This document shows, piece after piece, positions 31,914-42,002 of a DNA stretch of 64,000 bases. The position numbers and the translations under genes are program-made. The DNA is from Kitasatospora setae KM-6054 (GTDB taxonomy: Bacteria; Actinomycetota; Actinomycetes; Streptomycetales; Streptomycetaceae), in assembly GCF_000269985.1 (NCBI RefSeq), contig NC_016109.1, forward strand, positions 992,001 through 1,056,000, read 5' to 3'. Under the pieces are notes generated by a model. That model saw only the letters and a program-made list of their open reading frames with translations. It was not told where the DNA came from and ran no database searches. The stretch's first letter is position 1; each line of letters begins with the position of its first letter.

Positions 31914-33875
31914 TCAGCCGACGTGGACGCGGGGGCGGCGGGCCCGGTCGGGCTCGGCCTCGCGCAGCACCTCGCGGGTGACCGGGGCGACCTCGCCCTG
32001 CCCGAACAGGAAGAAGCGCAGGAACTGGGCGAACGGGCTGCCCTCGGTCCACTCGAAGTAGATGTGCGGCAGCTGGCCGGTGGTGTCGCGCACGTGCAGC
32101 AGTATCGCGGCGAGCGCGTTGGGCACGCTGGAGTGTTCGAGGGTGAGCACCCGGTAGCGGTCGTGCAGCACCTCGCCGCGCACGTGCAGTTCGGCCTCGA
32201 AGTCGGACGGGTCGAGCACGGTGACCTCGACGAAGACCAGGTCGTCCTCGGCCGGGATGTCGTTGTCGGCGCGGATCTGGTGCACCTTGTCGCGGTACTC
32301 GGCGAGGTCGCGGCCGGCCGGCTCGTTGGCGATGAGGCGGATCGTGCGGTGCGCGGTGTCGCGCACGAAGCGCTCCGCGACCTCGTCCAACCGGACGTCG
32401 GTGACCCGGAGTTCGAAGGCGCGGGCCAGCCGGGAGGCGAGCGAGACCAGCACGATGCCGGCGATGAAGCAGGCGCCGATCTTCACGCCGTCCGGGCGTT
32501 CGGCGATGTTGATCGCGGTGGTGTAGAGGAAGACCGCGGCGATCACCGCGAAGCCGATCGTCCAGCCGCGCTGGCGGGCGGCCCGGGCGGCGATGGTGAC
32601 GGCGATCGCGGCGGAGGTGATCAGCACCAGGACGCCGGTGGCGTACGCGCCGCCCTGCTTGTCGACGTTCGCGTCGAACAGCCAGGTGACCAGGAAGGCG
32701 ATCGCGGTGAGCACCAGCACCATCGGGCGCACCGCGCGGGCCCAGTGCGGGGCCATGCCGTAGCGGGGCAGGTAGCGGGGCATCAGGTTGAGCAGGCCGG
32801 CCATCGCGGAGGCGCCGGCGAACCAGAGGATGGCGATGGTGGAGAGGTCGTAGACCGAGCCGAACGCGCCGCCCAGGTACTGGTGGGCCAGGTAGGCGAG
32901 GGCGCGGCCGTTGGCGGGGCCGCCGGGCTGGAAGTCCTCGGCGGGGATCAGCAGGGTGGTGAGGAAGCTGGTGGCGATCAGGAAGCAGCTCATGATCACG
33001 GCGGCGGTGGTGAGCAGCTGGCGGGCGCCGCGGACGCGTCCGGCGGGGTGCTGCTCGGTGTCCTCCGGGTCGCCCTCGATGTGCGGCATCACGGCGACGC
33101 CGGTCTCGAAGCCGGACAGGCCGAGCGCGAGCTTGGGGAAGACCACCAGGGCGACGCCGATCATCGCGACCGGGTTGCCGTGCTCGACGCTCAGCGCGTG
33201 CGTCCAGTCGGTGATCAGGGACGGCGCGGTGACCACGTGCCACAGGCCGACCGCGACCACCACCACGTTCAGCGCCAGGTAGACCCCGACCAGGACGATC
33301 GCCACCCCGATCGCCTCGCTGAAGCCCTTCAGGAAGACCGCGCCGAGACCGGCCACCAGCAGCAGCGTGATCAGCACCTGGTGGCCGCCGAGCGCGCCGG
33401 TCAGGTGCGGGTTCTCGACCAGGTGGGCGGTGGCGTCGGCGGCGGAGAGGGTGATGGTGATCAGGAAGTCGGTGGCGGCGAAGCCGAGCAGGGCGAGGAC
33501 GAACAGCTTGCCCTTCCAGAACGACAGCAGGCGTTCCAGCATGGCGATCGAGCCCTCGCCGTGCGGGCTCTCCCGGGCGACCCGGCGGTAGACCGGCAGC
33601 GCGCCGAACAGGGTGACCAGCACCAGCACGATGGTGGCGACCGGGGAGAGCAGGCCGGCCGCGAGGGCGGCGATGCCGGGCTGGTAGCCGAGGGTGGAGA
33701 AGTAGTCCAGGCCGGTCAGGCACATCACCTTCCACCAGCGCTGGCCGTGCTGCTGGTCGGTGGCCTGGGCGTGCGGGCCGGGGTGCTGCTTGGCCATGTC
33801 GGACAGGCCCTCGAGCAGCCAGGCGCGCAGCCGCTGCCGCGCCGTCCCTCCGTCCGCGGGGGCGGGATCGACCAC
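31914..33875 (-). CDS. APC-superfamily permease, KimA-like (possible K+ or amino acid transporter)
   Basis: 653 aa, GTG at 33875 with CAGGAG upstream. About 12 membrane helices follow [23 protein letters not shown] ([11 protein letters not shown] is a KimA/YdaO-type first-helix signature). A cytoplasmic C-terminal domain of about 150 residues contains [24 protein letters not shown], which also resembles KimA/Kup tails. KimA imports potassium and is inhibited by c-di-AMP in Bacillus. I saw no c-di-AMP riboswitch upstream. Annotators often call such genes amino acid permeases. Confidence 0.8.
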   Translation of the reverse strand: MVDPAPADGGTARQRLRAWLLEGLSDMAKQHPGPHAQATDQQHGQRWWKVMCLTGLDYFSTLGYQPGIAALAAGLLSPVATIVLVLVTLFGALPVYRRVARESPHGEGSIAMLERLLSFWKGKLFVLALLGFAATDFLITITLSAADATAHLVENPHLTGALGGHQVLITLLLVAGLGAVFLKGFSEAIGVAIVLVGVYLALNVVVVAVGLWHVVTAPSLITDWTHALSVEHGNPVAMIGVALVVFPKLALGLSGFETGVAVMPHIEGDPEDTEQHPAGRVRGARQLLTTAAVIMSCFLIATSFLTTLLIPAEDFQPGGPANGRALAYLAHQYLGGAFGSVYDLSTIAILWFAGASAMAGLLNLMPRYLPRYGMAPHWARAVRPMVLVLTAIAFLVTWLFDANVDKQGGAYATGVLVLITSAAIAVTIAARAARQRGWTIGFAVIAAVFLYTTAINIAERPDGVKIGACFIAGIVLVSLASRLARAFELRVTDVRLDEVAERFVRDTAHRTIRLIANEPAGRDLAEYRDKVHQIRADNDIPAEDDLVFVEVTVLDPSDFEAELHVRGEVLHDRYRVLTLEHSSVPNALAAILLHVRDTTGQLPHIYFEWTEGSPFAQFLRFFLFGQGEVAPVTREVLREAEPDRARRPRVHVG

Positions 33876-34232
33876 GGTGCTTGCTCCTGTCGGGGTGGGG
33901 GACGCCCCGGGCCGCCGGACGCTCCGGCCCGCCGGGCGAACTCCCACGTCAATGTAGGTCACGTCCGCCGCCGTCCGGGGCAGGCTGGAGCGTAGCCCCA
34001 CCCTTTGGCCCAACCAGGCGGCGGTCCCGGGGCGTTGACGTGTCCTTGGGGTGCCGTTGGGCGTTGGTTTGCCGGACGGCCGCGAATCGTGCCGGTTCGT
34101 CCGTTTCGGGACCATCGGCCCCGTGGACGGGACCCCCGGCCCTATCCGCGCGCCGAGCGGCTTCGGGACGCTGCCAGCGTCGCGGCACGCCCACGGGGGG
34201 CCGGTCGCGGCACCGAGGAGAGGAATCCGCGC
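33876..34232. promoter_or_regulatory. Divergent intergenic region with DevR/DosR-type box
   Basis: 357 bp between the permease and the Rv1733c-like gene. The 20-bp site TTCGGGACCATCGGCCCCGT at 34105-34124 matches 15 of 20 positions of the mycobacterial DosR/DevR box (TTSGGGACTWWAGTCCCSAA). It is 109 bp upstream of the Rv1733c-like start. The region is otherwise free of a recognisable gene. Confidence 0.5.
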
Positions 34233-34769
34233 GTGCCCCACCCGCGCCGCCCGTCCGTGCGCCTGCTGACCCGCCGCCAGTACCACCGCCGTCAGGAGCC
34301 GCACCGCCGGTGGGGCCGGGGCGCGCGCCGCAACCCGCTCCGCCGCGGGGTGGACCGCGCCCGGCGGCGGGCGGTCGCCCTGGCGTGCTGCGTCCTCGCC
34401 GCCGCGCTGGCCGCCGGCGCGGCGGCCGGCTGGCTCGCCCCGCCCCGGCTGCTCCCCGCGGCGCTGGCCAGCGGCCCGTACCGGACGGTGGACCGGGCGC
34501 TGCTCGGACTGCTGGCGGCCGGAACGGTCGCGGCCGCCGGGGCCGCCGGGCTGCGCTGGCGGCTGCGGGCGCTGGAACGGCGGGCGGCGGAAGCCTGGGA
34601 GCGCTCCTGGCGGCGGGTCGAGCCGCTCTGGTCGGGCCGGGCACTGCCCTGGGCGGACGGCGGGCACGGGGGCGGGGACGGGTGCGGGCGCGGGGACGGG
34701 TGCGGGGACTTCGGGAGGGGCTTCGGGAGGGGCTTCGGGCGGGACGGGGAACGGGACGGGGGGCGCTGA
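34233..34769 (+). CDS. Rv1733c-family membrane protein
   Basis: 178 aa, GTG 34233 after GAGGAGAGGA. Arg-rich N-terminus, then TM1 ([20 protein letters not shown]) and TM2 ([18 protein letters not shown]) with [11 protein letters not shown] between, and [15 protein letters not shown] near the end. This is the two-helix Rv1733c layout, although a typical Rv1733c has a larger loop. Rv1733c is a dormancy (DosR) regulon member in Mycobacterium. Here a DosR-like box lies upstream and a DevR-like regulator is the next gene. The C-terminus is a Gly/Asp repeat tail. Confidence 0.72.
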   Translation: MPHPRRPSVRLLTRRQYHRRQEPHRRWGRGARRNPLRRGVDRARRRAVALACCVLAAALAAGAAAGWLAPPRLLPAALASGPYRTVDRALLGLLAAGTVAAAGAAGLRWRLRALERRAAEAWERSWRRVEPLWSGRALPWADGGHGGGDGCGRGDGCGDFGRGFGRGFGRDGERDGGR

Positions 34770-34954
34770 GGCGGTCGGATCCGGCGGGGGGTCGAGCACG
34801 TCCGGGCGGAAACTGTCAAGGGCCGGTCGGGGCCGTGCCGAGGGCCGGTCGGGTCCGGCCCCGGAGCGGGCGCGGGGGCGGGTGGCCCTGTCGGTCGGCG
34901 GGCGGGGTTTGGCAGACTGCCGGGTGTAGGGGTCCGCGAGGAGGAGTTGCTGCC

Positions 34955-35635
34955 ATGTCCGAGGGTTCGGCGCCGATCAGGGTGTTCCTGCTGGACGACC
35001 ACGAGGTGGTCCGCCGCGGGGTGCACGACCTGCTGGACTCGGAACCGGACCTGCAGGTCGTCGGCGAGGCCGGGACGGTCGAGCAGGCGCTGGCCCGGGT
35101 GCCCGCGCTGCGCCCGGACGTCGCGGTGCTCGACATGCGGCTGCCGGACGGCGACGGCGTCACGGTCTGCCGGGAACTGCGCTCGCGGATGCCGCGGCTG
35201 GCCTGCCTGATGCTCACCTCGTTCGACGACGAGGAGGCGCTGCTCGACTCGATCATGGCGGGCGCGGCCGGCTACGTGCTCAAGCAGATCAGCGGCACCG
35301 ACCTGGTCACCGCGATCCGCACGGTCGCCTCCGGGCAGTCGATGCTCGACCCCGGCGCGGCGACCCGGCTGATGGCCCGGATGCGCGGCGAGTCGCCGGC
35401 GCCCGCGCCGGAGTTCCCGCAACTGACCGACCGGGAGCGGGAGATCCTGGCGCTGATCGGCGAGGGCCTCACCAACCGGCAGATCGGCGAGCGGGTGTAC
35501 CTCGCCGAGAAGACCGTGAAGAACCACATCTCCCGGCTGCTCGCCAAGCTCGGCGTGGAGCGCCGCGTCCAGGCCGCGGTGATCGCCACCCAGACCCTGG
35601 CCGCCCAGTCCGGCGGCACCGAGCGCGGGCACTGA
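34955..35635 (+). CDS. LuxR-family response regulator, DevR/OsdR-like
   Basis: 226 aa, ATG 34955 with GAGGAGG upstream. The receiver domain has the acidic pair DD (residues 14-15), phospho-acceptor Asp60 ([13 protein letters not shown]) and Lys110 (GYVLKQI). A LuxR-type HTH ([35 protein letters not shown]) occupies 158-205. This is the DevR/DosR/OsdR subfamily, which controls hypoxia and dormancy genes. The likely partner kinase, DevS-like, is at 60457-62169, about 25 kb away. Confidence 0.88.
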   Translation: MSEGSAPIRVFLLDDHEVVRRGVHDLLDSEPDLQVVGEAGTVEQALARVPALRPDVAVLDMRLPDGDGVTVCRELRSRMPRLACLMLTSFDDEEALLDSIMAGAAGYVLKQISGTDLVTAIRTVASGQSMLDPGAATRLMARMRGESPAPAPEFPQLTDREREILALIGEGLTNRQIGERVYLAEKTVKNHISRLLAKLGVERRVQAAVIATQTLAAQSGGTERGH

Positions 35636-35739
35636 GCGCGGGCGCCGTCCGGCCTGCCGCTCGACGCGTTGTCCGGGCCGCTCGCTAGGGTTCGCCCAGG
35701 TCGTCGGCGAGCGGCGGCGGTCGAGCAGGTGGAGGAACG

Positions 35740-38700
35740 GTGCGGCGCTGGGAGCTGGTCGACGGCGGTTCGGCGAAGTTCTGGGAGGCGGCGGCCGACG
35801 GCGCCGCGGTGCACGTCCGGTACGGGCGGATCGGCACGGCCGGGCAGCTCAGGACCAAGGAACTGGCCGACCCGGCGGCGGCCGCCGCGCACCTCGCCAG
35901 GCTGATCGCGGAGAAGGAGCGCAAGGGGTACGCGGCGGCTGCCGTGGCGGAGCCCGCCGCCGCGCCCGCCGCGCCTGCCGCGCCCGTTTCACGTGCCGAG
36001 CCCGCCGCTGAGCCCGTCGCGCCCGCCGCGCTGCCCGACGAGGACGTCTTCGTGCTGCCCGCGGCGTGGCGGGCCCACGTGGTGCCGCGTCGCGGTGGCG
36101 GGGTGCCGGCCGGGCCGTGGCGGCCGTCGGTGGGGCCGGAGGGCGCCGTCGAGTGGGAGGAGCGGCTGCTCGCCGAGGAGGAGCGGGCGGTCGAGAAGGT
36201 GCTGTCCTCGAAGCACGGCGACCCGGAGGTGGTGCGGGCCGTGCGGGCGCACCTGGCGGGGGCGCCGGACCCGGTCGGCGCGGCGGCGCTGGCCGCGGTG
36301 CTGAACCCGCGGCACGCCGACGATCCGGCGCGCCGGCAGTTCGACTCCTGGGTGGTGCGGTTCGGCCCGGAGTTCGCGGTGCGGGCGGCGCTGCGGGCGC
36401 TGGAGGTGCGGGGCACCCCGCTGTGGGCGATGTGGCAGAACCGGGGGGTGGGGTTCCGGCGGGATCCGGTGGACACCGTGCACGCGGTGACGCTGGAACT
36501 CGGCCTGCTGGCCGCCGCCCGCCGGATGCTGGCCGGCGCCGAGGAGCCGGTGCGGCAGGCCGCGCTGGCGGCGCTGGACGGCGCCCGCGACACGCCGCTG
36601 CGGCGCGCGGTGATCGCGTACCTGACGCCGGAGCGGACCGCACTGGTGGACGCCTGCCTGGCCGACCCGTCCGCGTCCGCCGATCCGCTGGTGCGGACGC
36701 TGCTGGCGTACGCCCTGGGCAGTGCGGAGCAGGTGGCGCGGTTCGGGGATGCCGACGGGGTGCTGCGGTACGCCTGGCGGCACGAGCTGGTCGCCACCCT
36801 CGCCGACGGGGCCGGGACGGCCGGGGCACCGCTGGTGCGGGCCGGGGCGGTGCCGGAGGGCTACGCGCACGACAGCGAGTGGTACGCCGAGTTCCTGGCC
36901 GCGTTCCCGACCGACGGGACACTGGCCGAGCTGATCGACCGGATCGCCGACAAGCACGCCCGGGTCGCCCTGCTGGGGGCGGTCGAGCGGCAGCCGGTGC
37001 GGGCGCTGCGGCTGCTGGCGGCGGCCGCCCGGCGCGGCGGGTCGGACGCGGCGGCGGCCCGGCGCGGCGGGGCGGACGCGGCGGCGGCCCGGCGCGGCGG
37101 GGCGGACGCGGCGGCGGCCCGGCTGATGCTCAACGGGCTGGTGGCGCGGCTGCGTTCGCGGCTGGCGGAGCTGCTGCCCCGGCTGGACGAGGCGACCGCG
37201 GCGTTCGTCCGGTCGCTGGACGGCGCGCGGGAGCCGCTGCCGGAGGCCGCGCCCGCCGCGCTGCCCGCGCTGCTGGCCTCGCCGCCGTGGGAGCGGCCGC
37301 GCGCTGCCCGGCCGCCGAAGGCGCTGACCGTCCCGGCCGCCGACCAGGATGCCGAACTGCTGTGGGAGGAGGGCGAGTCGGCGTCGTTCGCGGCCGCCAC
37401 CGCCCACTACTGGCAGTACCCGGCGGCCACCGACTGGCGGGCCGAACTGAAGAAGGCGCAGCAGCCCTCCAGGGCGTGGGACCTCGGCCGGCTGCTGGTG
37501 CAGGGCCCGGACGAGCTGGTGGCGCCGCTGCTGGAGAGCCTGGAGCCGCGGGCGCTGGCCGAGTCCACCGACCAACTTCCGCCGCTGCTGGCCAGGTTCG
37601 GGACGGCGGCGCTGCGGCTGGTGCTCGGCGCGGCGCAGGCCCGGCCGAGCGAGGCGGCGGCGGTGCTGCTGCCGGTGCGCGGCGCGGCCGCGGCGGCCCT
37701 GATGGCGGACGTCCTGGTGCGGCTCAAGTCCGTTCAGCCGGTGGCCCGTTCGTGGTTCGCCCGGCACGGGGTGGCGGGCGTGCTGCCGCTCGTCCCGGCG
37801 GCGGTCGGCAAGGCCGGCCGGGGGCGGGTCGCGGCGGAGCACGCGCTGCGGGCGGTCGCGGCGCGGGAGGGTGAGCCGGTGCTGCTGGCGGCGGTGGCGG
37901 AGCGGTACGGCGAGCCGGCCGCGGCGGCGGTCGCCGAGGCGCTGGCCTCCGATCCGCTGGAGACCGCGCTGCCCGCGAAGCTGCCCGAACTCCCGGACTG
38001 GCTGCGGCTGGAGGCACTGCCGCAGGTGGCGCTGGCGGGCGGCGGCGGGGCGCTGCCGCCGCAGGCGGTGCGGAACCTGGTGACGATGCTGCAGCTGAGC
38101 AAGCCGCGCGAGCCGTACCCGGGTCTGGCGCCGGTCGCCGAGCAGGTCGGGCGGGCGGCGGCGGCCGGGTTCGGCTGGGCGGTGTTCGAGGAGTGGCGGC
38201 AGGCGGGCATGCCGGCCAAGGACGGCTGGGCGCTGTACGGGCTCGGCGGCCTGGGCGACGACGGGACCGCCCGCCGGCTGGCCCCGGTGCTGCGCGAGTG
38301 GCCCGGCCAGGCCGCCCACCAGCGCGCGGTGGAGGGCCTGGACGTGCTGGCCTCGATCGGCACCGACGCCGCGCTGACCCAACTGCACGGCATCGCCCAG
38401 CGGGTGAAGTTCAAGGCGCTCAAGTCCCGGGCCCAGGAGCGGATCACCGAGATCGCCGAGGCACTCGGCCTGAGCGCCGAGCAGTTGGGCGACCGGCTGG
38501 TGCCGGCCCTCGGGCTGGACGCCGACGGCACCACCGTCATCGACTACGGGACGCGGACCTTCACCGTCGGCTTCGACGAGCAGCTCCGCCCGTACGTCCT
38601 GGACTCGGACGGCAGGCGCCGCAAGGACCTGCCCGCCGTCGGCACCCGCGACGACCAGGCCCTGGCCAGCGCCGAACGCAAGCGCTTCACCGCCCTGAAG

Positions 38701-39417
38701 AAGGACGCCCGCACCCTGGCCGGCGACCAGCTGGCCCGCCTCGAAACCGCCATGACCACCGAACGCGCCTGGAGCGCGGCCGAGTTCACCGAACTGCTGG
38801 TCGGGCACCCGCTGCTCGGCCACCTGGTCCGCCGCCTGCTCTGGACCACCGGCCCGGACACCTTCCGGGTCGCCGAGGACCGCACCCTCGCCGACCACGA
38901 CGACCGGCCGTTCACCCTGCCCGCCGACGCCACCGTCCGCCTCGCCCACCCGCTGCACCTCGACCCGGCGGCGGCCGCGGCCTGGGGCGAGGTGTTCGCG
39001 GACTACGAGCTGGTCCAGCCGTTCCGCCAACTGGGCCGCCCGGTCGTCCGGTTGACCGAGGAGGAGGCCGCCGGGCACCGGCTGCACCGGTTCGAGAAGC
39101 ACACCGTGCCGGTCGGCCGGGTGCTCGGGCTGACCGCGCGCGGCTGGCAGCGCGGCACGCCGATGGACGCGGGCGTCGAGTGCTGGATCCACAAGCCGCT
39201 GCCGGACGGCCGGTTCGTGGTGATCGCGCTGAACCCGGGCATCGTGGTCGGCCTGGTCAACGAGCTGGGCGACCAGACCTTCGAGGCGGTGTGGCTCGGC
39301 ACGGCGCCGGGCGACTATTGGCCGGGCCGGTACCCGTACGACGAGCGCTTCGCCGACCTGGCGCCGGTCACCGCCTCCGAAGTGCTGCTGGAACTTGAGG
39401 AGTTGACCTCCGCCTGA
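35740..39417 (+). CDS. WGR + DUF4132 protein
   Basis: 1225 aa, GTG 35740 with GGAGGAAC directly before it. Residues 1-70 are a WGR domain (RRWELVDGGSAKFWEAA; VHVRYGRIGTAGQ), a nucleic-acid/PARP-associated module. An Ala/Pro linker follows. The rest is HEAT-like DUF4132 (MolR/YehI), ending with TRTFTVGFDEQLRPYVLDSDGRR and WSAAEFTELLVGHPLLGHLVRRLLW. DUF4132 proteins cluster with MoxR ATPases and VWA proteins, as in E. coli yehI-Q. A 30-bp tandem repeat lies inside the gene. It is paralogous to 42296-45772. Confidence 0.85.
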   Translation: MRRWELVDGGSAKFWEAAADGAAVHVRYGRIGTAGQLRTKELADPAAAAAHLARLIAEKERKGYAAAAVAEPAAAPAAPAAPVSRAEPAAEPVAPAALPDEDVFVLPAAWRAHVVPRRGGGVPAGPWRPSVGPEGAVEWEERLLAEEERAVEKVLSSKHGDPEVVRAVRAHLAGAPDPVGAAALAAVLNPRHADDPARRQFDSWVVRFGPEFAVRAALRALEVRGTPLWAMWQNRGVGFRRDPVDTVHAVTLELGLLAAARRMLAGAEEPVRQAALAALDGARDTPLRRAVIAYLTPERTALVDACLADPSASADPLVRTLLAYALGSAEQVARFGDADGVLRYAWRHELVATLADGAGTAGAPLVRAGAVPEGYAHDSEWYAEFLAAFPTDGTLAELIDRIADKHARVALLGAVERQPVRALRLLAAAARRGGSDAAAARRGGADAAAARRGGADAAAARLMLNGLVARLRSRLAELLPRLDEATAAFVRSLDGAREPLPEAAPAALPALLASPPWERPRAARPPKALTVPAADQDAELLWEEGESASFAAATAHYWQYPAATDWRAELKKAQQPSRAWDLGRLLVQGPDELVAPLLESLEPRALAESTDQLPPLLARFGTAALRLVLGAAQARPSEAAAVLLPVRGAAAAALMADVLVRLKSVQPVARSWFARHGVAGVLPLVPAAVGKAGRGRVAAEHALRAVAAREGEPVLLAAVAERYGEPAAAAVAEALASDPLETALPAKLPELPDWLRLEALPQVALAGGGGALPPQAVRNLVTMLQLSKPREPYPGLAPVAEQVGRAAAAGFGWAVFEEWRQAGMPAKDGWALYGLGGLGDDGTARRLAPVLREWPGQAAHQRAVEGLDVLASIGTDAALTQLHGIAQRVKFKALKSRAQERITEIAEALGLSAEQLGDRLVPALGLDADGTTVIDYGTRTFTVGFDEQLRPYVLDSDGRRRKDLPAVGTRDDQALASAERKRFTALKKDARTLAGDQLARLETAMTTERAWSAAEFTELLVGHPLLGHLVRRLLWTTGPDTFRVAEDRTLADHDDRPFTLPADATVRLAHPLHLDPAAAAAWGEVFADYELVQPFRQLGRPVVRLTEEEAAGHRLHRFEKHTVPVGRVLGLTARGWQRGTPMDAGVECWIHKPLPDGRFVVIALNPGIVVGLVNELGDQTFEAVWLGTAPGDYWPGRYPYDERFADLAPVTASEVLLELEELTSA
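37021..37122 (+). repeat. In-frame 30-bp tandem repeat inside the WGR-DUF4132 gene
   Basis: The unit GCGGCGGCCC GGCGCGGCGG plus GGCGGACGCG is present three times (37021-37110, the first with one variant base) plus a partial fourth copy. It encodes the decapeptide AAARRGGADA. It is absent from the paralogue at 42296, so it is a recent expansion in a surface loop. Confidence 0.9.
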
Positions 39418-39432
39418 CCGGCCGCCGGGGGC

Positions 39433-40128
39433 TCAGGGCACCAGCGGTCCGGCCAGCACCGCCAGCCCGGCCGCGCGGTCGCCGGACCAGTGCAGTTCGC
39501 CGGTGTCGCGCGGCTTGCGGCCCCACAGGGTCAGCAGCAGGTCCTCGGCGGTGCCGGAGACCTCGGCGACCGGCTCGCCGGGGCCGTACGTCCAGGACCG
39601 GCCGAGGTCGGTGGCGGTCAGTCGGACGGCCCGCTCGGGTGCGGTGGCGGCGCCGCGGGTGACCATCCGGCCCGCCATCACCTCGAAGACCTCGGCGACG
39701 CCGTCGGCGGCGAGTTCCGGGTCGAGCGGGCGGGGCGCGCCGAGCGCGTGCGCGGCGTCCCAGCGGTGCACCAGGGTCTCCTGGGCGCGGCGGCGGCGCC
39801 AGAAACCGACCGTGTGCGGCGGGAAGAACGTCCACGCCTCGGTGTCGGGGTCGGCCGACAGGGCCTCCACCAGGGCGTCCGCGCTCTGCGCGTACCAGGC
39901 CCGGAGCGCGGCCGGGTCGGCGGGCGCGGCGTCCTCGTCGTAGCGGTCGCCGCGCTTCTCCCGGACGGCGGCGACCACCCACAGGTTGCCCGCCCCCATG
40001 TGCCGGGCGAGGTCGGTCAGCGTCCAGTCGCCGCAGTGCTCGACGGAAGCGGTCAGGTCGCCGTTCAGCAGCGCGCCGAACTCGTCGAGTTCGCGCCGGA
40101 GTTCCACCAGATAGTCCACCCGCGCCAC
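39433..40128 (-). CDS. Maleylpyruvate isomerase family (MDMPI/DinB-like) mycothiol-dependent protein
   Basis: 231 aa, GTG at 40128 with GGGAGG upstream. The N-terminal DinB-like four-helix domain contains LTASVEHCGDWTLTDLARHMGAGNLWVVAAV (His56-type metal ligand after DLA), RRAQETLVHRWDAAHALG with the second His pair, and a C-terminal SCP-like MDMPI_C domain (AVRLTATDLGRSWTYGPGEP). Family members are mycothiol-dependent isomerases or S-transferases in the cytoplasm; specificity unknown. Confidence 0.82.
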   Translation of the reverse strand: MARVDYLVELRRELDEFGALLNGDLTASVEHCGDWTLTDLARHMGAGNLWVVAAVREKRGDRYDEDAAPADPAALRAWYAQSADALVEALSADPDTEAWTFFPPHTVGFWRRRRAQETLVHRWDAAHALGAPRPLDPELAADGVAEVFEVMAGRMVTRGAATAPERAVRLTATDLGRSWTYGPGEPVAEVSGTAEDLLLTLWGRKPRDTGELHWSGDRAAGLAVLAGPLVP

Positions 40129-40826
40129 GATACCTCCCGGCGGGTCCGGAACCCGCTGGTGGTCCGGCACTCGGGCGGGCGGTCGGGCCGGCGGTCGGTC
40201 GGGCGGCCGCGCGGAGCTGCCGGTGGTGCGAGGCGGCGATCTCGCGGGCGACCCGCAGGCCGTCCGCGCCGCCGAACCGCTCGGTGAACCGGAGGCGTCG
40301 ACCTCCGGATGGGTGGGTTCCGGCGCCGGTTTCCGGCCGCTCCGGGCCCGCCCCGGGCCCGCTCCGGGCGGGGGTGGCGGGGCGGGCGCGGCGGGCGGGC
40401 CGGGTGGGGCGGGCCGGTGGGGGTGCTGGGGATGGTGGGCGGTCGCGGGGCGCGGGGGGCCGGCCGGGGATCGGCCGGGTTCCGCCGGGGCCGGGCGGCT
40501 CCGGGGGCTGGGCCGCCGGGGGGCGGCGCTCCTAGCATGTGAGTCGCCGCCGGGGGCCGAAGTCCCGGGCGGCCGGGCGCCGTTGCAGCCGGCGCCGATC
40601 GGACAGCACCGGACGCCTCGGTTTTCCGTGGCCGCGTCCGGGTTCCACCGCGCACCGCGGCGCCGCCGCGGTGACGTCGGGCTCCCCGCTCCGAACCGTT
40701 CGACCCGCCCGGCATCGGCACGGCACCGTCCCAGGACGGCCGTTCCCCCTGCCCCGGGCGGGAGTTCTCAGCGCACGCCCCGCACGCAGTCGGCACCTGT
40801 CCCCCACCACCCCTGGAGTCACACCC
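40129..40826. other. 698-bp intergenic region, G-rich
   Basis: No gene supported. The plus strand of about 40365-40460 is a run of many G-tracts of 3-5 (possible G-quadruplex). TAGCAT at 40533-40538 is a plausible -10 for the secreted protein at 40827, giving a leader of about 285 nt. On the minus strand at about 40150-40310 there is a short stretch encoding RFTERFGGADGLRVAREIAA, with coding-like composition but no start or stop pattern. It may be a gene remnant. Confidence 0.4.
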
Positions 40827-41930
40827 ATGGCCGTCCGCTCCGCCCTGTCCGCGCGCAGACCTCTGCGCCTCGTCCCGCTCGTCCTGGCCCTGCTGGCCGC
40901 CCTGCTGGCGGTGGCCGTCCCGGCCGCCGCCCCGGCGCACGCCGCCGTGCCCGACCGGTGGGGTTTCGCGTACCTGGACAACCCGACGCCGCCGCCGGGC
41001 TACGTCCCCGACCCGAGCCGCCAGTGGGGCAGTTGGCCCACTCCGGCGAGCAACCCGGTGAAGGTCGACCAGGTCTCGGCCGGCGGGTACGTGGTGCACT
41101 TCCCGCTGATCGGCGGCCCCGGCGGCATCGCGCACGCCACCGCCGTGAACCGCACCGGCACCTGGTGCCAGATCCAGGGCTGGGGCACCGTCGGCACCGG
41201 CCTCGACGTCAAGGTCGCCTGCTACGACCCGTCCGGCGCGCCCGCGCCCTCGGCGTTCACCGTGCTGTTCACCAGCAGCAGCGGCACGCCCACCACGCCC
41301 GGCAACTACGGCTACCTGTACTCGCTGCCCTCCGGCGCGCTGGTCACCCAGTACAACTCGGCGGGCGGCGCCAACCTGTCCAGCCACGGCTCCACCGGCA
41401 TCTGGAAGGCCTGGCTGCCGAACCTGGGCTCCTCGGTCGAGGTCGGCAACGTGCAGGTCACCGCAGTCGACTCCAGCCAGGGCGCGCGCTGCAAGATCGC
41501 GAACTGGTACCCGGCGAGCACCGGCCAGACCTTCCTGGTCGCCTGCTTCGACGCCGCCAACGCGCCGTACGACACCGCCTGGACGCTCAGCTACTCGGTC
41601 AAGCGGGCCGTGCACGGGCCCGCGCTGCCGCCGAAGTCCTTCGGCTACCTCTGGTACAACGGCTCGGTCCCGGCCGGGACGAACTTCAACTCGGTCGGCG
41701 GCGTGAACAGTTGGAGCATCGGCGTGCCGTCCTCCGTGGTGCTGCCGGGCGTCGCCGTCCCGTCCGACCACGCCCAGGTCACCGCGTACGGCAGCGGCCC
41801 CGGCTGGTGCCACCTCGCGCAGCCCTGGCTCCGCAGCGGGAGCACCGTGCAGCTGACCCCGCTCTGCTTCAACCCCGGCGGCGCCCCCGTCGCGGCGCCC
41901 TTCCTGCTGGCCTACACCTCGGCGTTCTGA
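40827..41930 (+). CDS. Secreted protein with three beta-rich repeats
   Basis: 367 aa, ATG 40827 with GGAG 8 nt upstream. The Sec signal has RRPLRLVPLVLALLAALLAV and a predicted cut after AHA near residue 38. The mature protein has three imperfect repeats of about 110 residues, each with a Cys pair and an end like LLAYTS: WCQIQGWGT..VACYDPSGAP, RCKIANWYP..VACFDAANAP and WCHLAQPWL..PLCFNPGGAP. Each probably has one disulphide. No enzymatic motif. It resembles abundant Streptomyces secreted proteins of unknown function; I cannot name the family. Followed by a strong terminator. Confidence 0.8.
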   Translation: MAVRSALSARRPLRLVPLVLALLAALLAVAVPAAAPAHAAVPDRWGFAYLDNPTPPPGYVPDPSRQWGSWPTPASNPVKVDQVSAGGYVVHFPLIGGPGGIAHATAVNRTGTWCQIQGWGTVGTGLDVKVACYDPSGAPAPSAFTVLFTSSSGTPTTPGNYGYLYSLPSGALVTQYNSAGGANLSSHGSTGIWKAWLPNLGSSVEVGNVQVTAVDSSQGARCKIANWYPASTGQTFLVACFDAANAPYDTAWTLSYSVKRAVHGPALPPKSFGYLWYNGSVPAGTNFNSVGGVNSWSIGVPSSVVLPGVAVPSDHAQVTAYGSGPGWCHLAQPWLRSGSTVQLTPLCFNPGGAPVAAPFLLAYTSAF

Positions 41931-41961
41931 CCCGCTGAGGGCCGGTGACCCCGGCACCGAC

Positions 41962-41997
41962 GGCCCCGGCACCGCCGCACCCGGCGGTGTCGGGGCC
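41962..41997 (+). terminator. 15-bp hairpin terminator after the secreted-protein gene
   Basis: GGCCCCGGCACCGCC (41962-41976) pairs with GGCGGTGTCGGGGCC (41983-41997) with one G-T wobble and a 6-nt loop. It lies just before the MITE. Confidence 0.8.
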
Positions 41998-42002
41998 ACT
42001 GG

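Noticed and set aside
31914..34799. Extended 961-codon version of the KimA-like permease
   Set aside because: The extra N-terminal 300 residues are Pro/Arg-rich and cross the Rv1733c gene; the GTG at 33875 has a good SD and homology begins there.
40150..40310. Short minus-strand stretch encoding RFTERFGGADGLRVAREIAA, with coding-like composition
   Set aside because: No start, SD or stop defines a gene and the stretch is short; at most a remnant.
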